Shown piece after piece: positions 61,187-64,000 of a DNA stretch of 64,000 bases. The position numbers and the translations under genes are program-made. This stretch comes from Brachybacterium timonense (lineage in GTDB: Bacteria > Actinomycetota > Actinomycetes > Actinomycetales > Dermabacteraceae): NCBI RefSeq assembly GCF_900258505.1, contig NZ_LT984895.1, positions 1,727,102 through 1,791,101 of the forward strand. Reading direction: 5' to 3'. Under the pieces are notes generated by a model. It ran no database searches, was not told where the DNA came from, and saw nothing but the letters and a program-made list of their open reading frames with translations. How positions within the stretch are numbered: position 1 is the first letter of the stretch; the number at the start of each line of letters is the position of its first letter.

Positions 61187-63864
61187 GCGGGCTCGGCGAT
61201 CGCGGAACGCACCGCGTCCAGCGCGGCACCGGCCTTCGCGGCGTCACCCCCACCGCCCTGGGCCAGATCGGGTTTGCCGCCACCCTTGCCGCCCATCGCG
61301 CTTGCACCGAGTTTCAGCAGGGCACCGGCGGCATGACCCGCCTCCCGTGCAGCCGCGTTCGTGGCGACCACAAGAGCAGCCCGCCCATCCTGCGCACCGG
61401 TCGCTGCGACCACAACAGGCTGGTCCTCACCCAGACGAGACCGCAGGTCGATGACGAGTGTGCGCAGGTCACCGGCAGCCACGCCCTCACCCGCGTCATG
61501 AGTGAGCAGGAGCACGCCGTGCACGTCGGTGGCAGCGTCAACCAGACGGCCAGCCTCTGCCTGCAACTGGGCGCCACGCAACGCCGCGAGCTCTTTCTCG
61601 ATGTCCTTCACTCGCTGGGTGAGTGAACGCACCCGCTCGGGGACATCCTCGGCGGAGACCTTGAGGATCTCGGACAACTGCGAGACCAGCGCCTTCTCCT
61701 TGGCATGATGCCGGTAGGCGGACAGCCCCACAAGCGCATCCACACGACGCACTCCCGAGCCAATCGACGACTCCCCCATCAGATGCACGGCGCCGAGCAC
61801 GCCCGTGGAGTCCACATGGGTGCCGCCACACAGCTCACGCGACCAGTCCCCGCCGATCGAGACAACACGCACGATGTCGCCGTACTTCTCACCGAACAGC
61901 GCCTGAGCGCCCAGTGCCTTCGCCTCATCAATCGGCATCTGCTGATCGGTGACAGCGAGCCCCTCCTGCAGCAGCGTGTTCACCCGACCCTCGACCTGGT
62001 CAAGCACAGATGCGGGCACCGCCTGCCCATACCGGAAGTCGAAACGCATCCGCCCCGGAGAGTTCTCCGAACCGGCCTGGGTGGCACCCTCGCCCAGCTC
62101 CTCACGCAGCGCCTGATGCACCATGTGCGTAGCGGTGTGGGCGCGGGCAATCGCGCCGCGACGCTCCGTATCGATCTCCGCCACTGCGCCATCACCGGGC
62201 GCCACGGTGCCCTCGACCAGGCGGCCCCGGTGGACGGTCAACCCCTTCACGGGAGCCTGCACATCATCCACTTCCACCAGGCCACCGCCTGCCAGGGCGA
62301 TCCGGCCCTGATCGGCAAGCTGACCGCCGGCCTCGGCGTAGAACGGCGTCTCGGCCAGCACCAGTTCCACGTCGGCCGGAGCCTGTACGGAATCCACCAG
62401 GGCACCATCCACCAGAACAGACTCCACCGTCGTGGCGACAGTGGACTCGGTGTACCCCAGGAAGGTGATCGGGCCACCACGGCCACTCAGCAGCCGGTTG
62501 TAGAGCGCGGTATCGGTGTGGCCGCTCTTCTTGGAGGCGGCATCGGCGCGGGCACGCTCGCGCTGCTCCTGCATGGCGGCGCGGAAACCGGCCTCATCCA
62601 CGCTGAGCCCTACTTCGTGCGCCATCTCGAGAGTCAGATCGATCGGGAAGCCGTACGTGTCGTGCAAACGAAACGCGTCCGTACCCGGAACAGTGGTGCT
62701 GCCCGACGCTGTGAGGCCACCGACGACCTGGTCGAAGATCGTCGTGCCGCTGGTCAGCGTGCGCCGGAAGGAATCCTCCTCGGTGTGAATCACCTCGGCA
62801 ATGCGCGCGAAGTCTGACTCCAGCTCGGGGTAGGACTCGACCATGACGTCCTTGGACACGGGCAGCAGCTCAGGCATCGCTGGCTCATCGTGGCCCAGCA
62901 GACGCATCGAGCGCACGGCGCGTCGAATCAGGCGGCGCAGCACATAGCCGCGTCCCTCGTTTCCGGGGCGCACACCATCGGCCACCAGCATCATTGATGA
63001 GCGAACGTGATCAGCAATCACACGCATACGCACATCAGCCTCGGCATCCGCGCCATAGCGGAGGGACGTGAGCTCCTCGGTGCGGGCGATCACGGGGAAG
63101 ACCTGATCGGTCTCGTACATGTTCTGTTTGCCCTGCAGCAGGTACGCCAGGCGCTCGATGCCAAGCCCCGTATCGATCGATTTCTGGTCGAGCTCGCCGA
63201 GCAGCGGATAGTCCGCACCTGTGCCGGCGCCGCGCAGGAACTCGTCGAACACGAGGTTCCAGATCTCCAGGTAGCGGTCGCCACCGGGATCCACGGCGCC
63301 CCCCGTGGCCTCGGGACCGAACTCGGGGCCGCGGTCGTAATGCCATTCGCCGCAGCCGCCAGCGGGGCCAGGCTGACCGGTGGACCAGAAGTTCTCTTCC
63401 TTCGGCAGCCGCACGATGTGGCCGGGGTCCAGTCCGATGACCTTCGTCAGGTGGTCGTAGGAGACCTGGTCGTGTTCCCACAGCGTGATCCACATGCGGT
63501 CGGGCTCCAGGCCGAATCCGCCGTCCTCCTGGGAGGTGGTGATCAGTTCCCAGGACAGATCGATCGCGCCTTCTTTGAAGTAATCGCCGAAGGAGAAGTT
63601 TCCCGCCATCTGGAAGAACGTGCCGTGACGGGTGGTGCGGCCAACATTCTCGATGTCATTGGTGCGGATGCACTTCTGCACGCTTGCAACCCGCGGCCAC
63701 GGCGCCTGCTCGGTACCGACGATGTACGGGATGAACGGCACCATGCCGGCCACCGTGAACAGCAGCGAGGGGTCCGAGGCCACGAGGGAGTCGCTCGGGG
63801 CGATGTGGTGGTCCTTCGCGCCGAAGTGGTCAAGGAACCGACGGCGGATCTCAGCGGTGCGCAT
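61183..63864 (-). CDS. alaS: Alanine-tRNA ligase
   Basis: Charges tRNA-Ala and corrects misacylation. Start ATG 63864 (MRTAEIRRRFLDHF) follows GGAAGGAC; the longer frame lacks homology. The 893-residue protein contains the class II core (QKCIRTNDIENVG, FFQMAGNFSFGDYFK), tRNA recognition, the editing domain with zinc-type motif HTATHMVHQAL and CGGTHVDSTG, and a C-terminal coiled coil plus Gly-rich C-Ala domain (SAMGGKGGGKPDLAQGGG). It is the first gene of the alaS-ruvX-mltG-aroE unit. Confidence 0.97.
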   Translation of the reverse strand: MRTAEIRRRFLDHFGAKDHHIAPSDSLVASDPSLLFTVAGMVPFIPYIVGTEQAPWPRVASVQKCIRTNDIENVGRTTRHGTFFQMAGNFSFGDYFKEGAIDLSWELITTSQEDGGFGLEPDRMWITLWEHDQVSYDHLTKVIGLDPGHIVRLPKEENFWSTGQPGPAGGCGEWHYDRGPEFGPEATGGAVDPGGDRYLEIWNLVFDEFLRGAGTGADYPLLGELDQKSIDTGLGIERLAYLLQGKQNMYETDQVFPVIARTEELTSLRYGADAEADVRMRVIADHVRSSMMLVADGVRPGNEGRGYVLRRLIRRAVRSMRLLGHDEPAMPELLPVSKDVMVESYPELESDFARIAEVIHTEEDSFRRTLTSGTTIFDQVVGGLTASGSTTVPGTDAFRLHDTYGFPIDLTLEMAHEVGLSVDEAGFRAAMQEQRERARADAASKKSGHTDTALYNRLLSGRGGPITFLGYTESTVATTVESVLVDGALVDSVQAPADVELVLAETPFYAEAGGQLADQGRIALAGGGLVEVDDVQAPVKGLTVHRGRLVEGTVAPGDGAVAEIDTERRGAIARAHTATHMVHQALREELGEGATQAGSENSPGRMRFDFRYGQAVPASVLDQVEGRVNTLLQEGLAVTDQQMPIDEAKALGAQALFGEKYGDIVRVVSIGGDWSRELCGGTHVDSTGVLGAVHLMGESSIGSGVRRVDALVGLSAYRHHAKEKALVSQLSEILKVSAEDVPERVRSLTQRVKDIEKELAALRGAQLQAEAGRLVDAATDVHGVLLLTHDAGEGVAAGDLRTLVIDLRSRLGEDQPVVVAATGAQDGRAALVVATNAAAREAGHAAGALLKLGASAMGGKGGGKPDLAQGGGGDAAKAGAALDAVRSAIAEPA

Positions 63865-63909
63865 GGAAGCAGGGTCCTTCCTGGGACGGACGGGGCTGGT
63901 CAGGTCAGA

Positions 63910-63959
63910 CACGACAGCCCCGGTCAGGGTACCGGAGTACACCTGCCGGGGCTGTCGTG
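63910..63959 (-). terminator. 14-bp hairpin upstream of alaS
   Basis: CACGACAGCCCCGG (63910-63923) pairs perfectly with CCGGGGCTGTCGTG (63946-63959), loop 22 bases. It lies 46 bp before the alaS start and most likely terminates the gene beyond the window edge. No T-run follows. An attenuator for alaS cannot be excluded. Confidence 0.5.
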
Positions 63960-64000
63960 ACTCCCGCGGTCGTGGCGCGGGACGGTGATCCGGGGGTGGA

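Noticed and set aside
63910-63959. Hairpin before alaS considered as a T-box riboswitch
   Set aside because: No T-box consensus or specifier loop is visible and only about 140 bases of leader are in the window.

Overview
The window is high-GC chromosomal DNA from an actinobacterium. The evidence is a set of lineage markers: RbpA, Pup/Dop/PafA/ARC, mycothiol ligase MshC, a fused PafBC, GlgC with an actinobacterial GT4 glycogen synthase, HelY, an actinobacterial PriA without an ATP-binding loop, and many GTG starts and ATGA overlaps. Order Micrococcales is my inference; I cannot name a genus.

Region 1 (1-8751) is an accessory defence island of mixed composition. It holds the right end of an IS256-family element, a type I restriction hsdR remnant cut by the IS and frameshifted, a 196-bp scar, and a second type I operon: hsdM lacking its 5' half, then hsdS, hsdR and an OLD-type ATPase/TOPRIM nuclease joined by overlapping stop/start codons. 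Next comes a TrmH-family RNA methyltransferase gene (8822-9958). Its SPOUT domain is preceded by a second, recoded copy of its own first 15 codons and a 68-codon in-frame insert, so I place the island/chromosome junction there.

Region 2 (9977-25007) is housekeeping: an ABC ATPase, an RNB ribonuclease with an unknown partner, a secreted DUF6351 hydrolase, divergent glgA/glgC, serB, sixA, fabG, two tandem Pro/Trp-motif membrane proteins, SURF1, a GDPD phosphodiesterase and rbpA.

Region 3 (25228-38216) carries fxsA, ppm1-lnt, a degenerate amidohydrolase, helY, a lipid kinase, tatC, tatA and pafBC on the minus strand, with DUF3866 divergent. The order pafBC-tatA-tatC-helY is the mycobacterial arrangement without pafA. 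HelY and TatA carry unusual low-complexity inserts or tails.

Region 4 (38222-53532) is a long minus-strand run. Transcribed from the right: an M50 protease, trmI, arc, dop, pup, pafA, two FKBP isomerases, priA, fmt, rsmB, rpe, hisE, hisG. The pupylation genes are complete and translationally coupled, but prcB/prcA are missing from their usual place between pup and pafA. ARC also lacks the C-terminal proteasome-docking tail. This looks like pupylation without a proteasome.

Region 5 (53550-64000) holds PAC2, mshC, uppP, an acidic small protein, a prepilin-peptidase-like protein, trmL, tRNA-Leu(GAG) with a strong terminator, and the overlapping cluster alaS-ruvX-mltG-aroE. No CRISPR array, rRNA or prophage was seen. 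No intergenic gap exceeds 300 bases.
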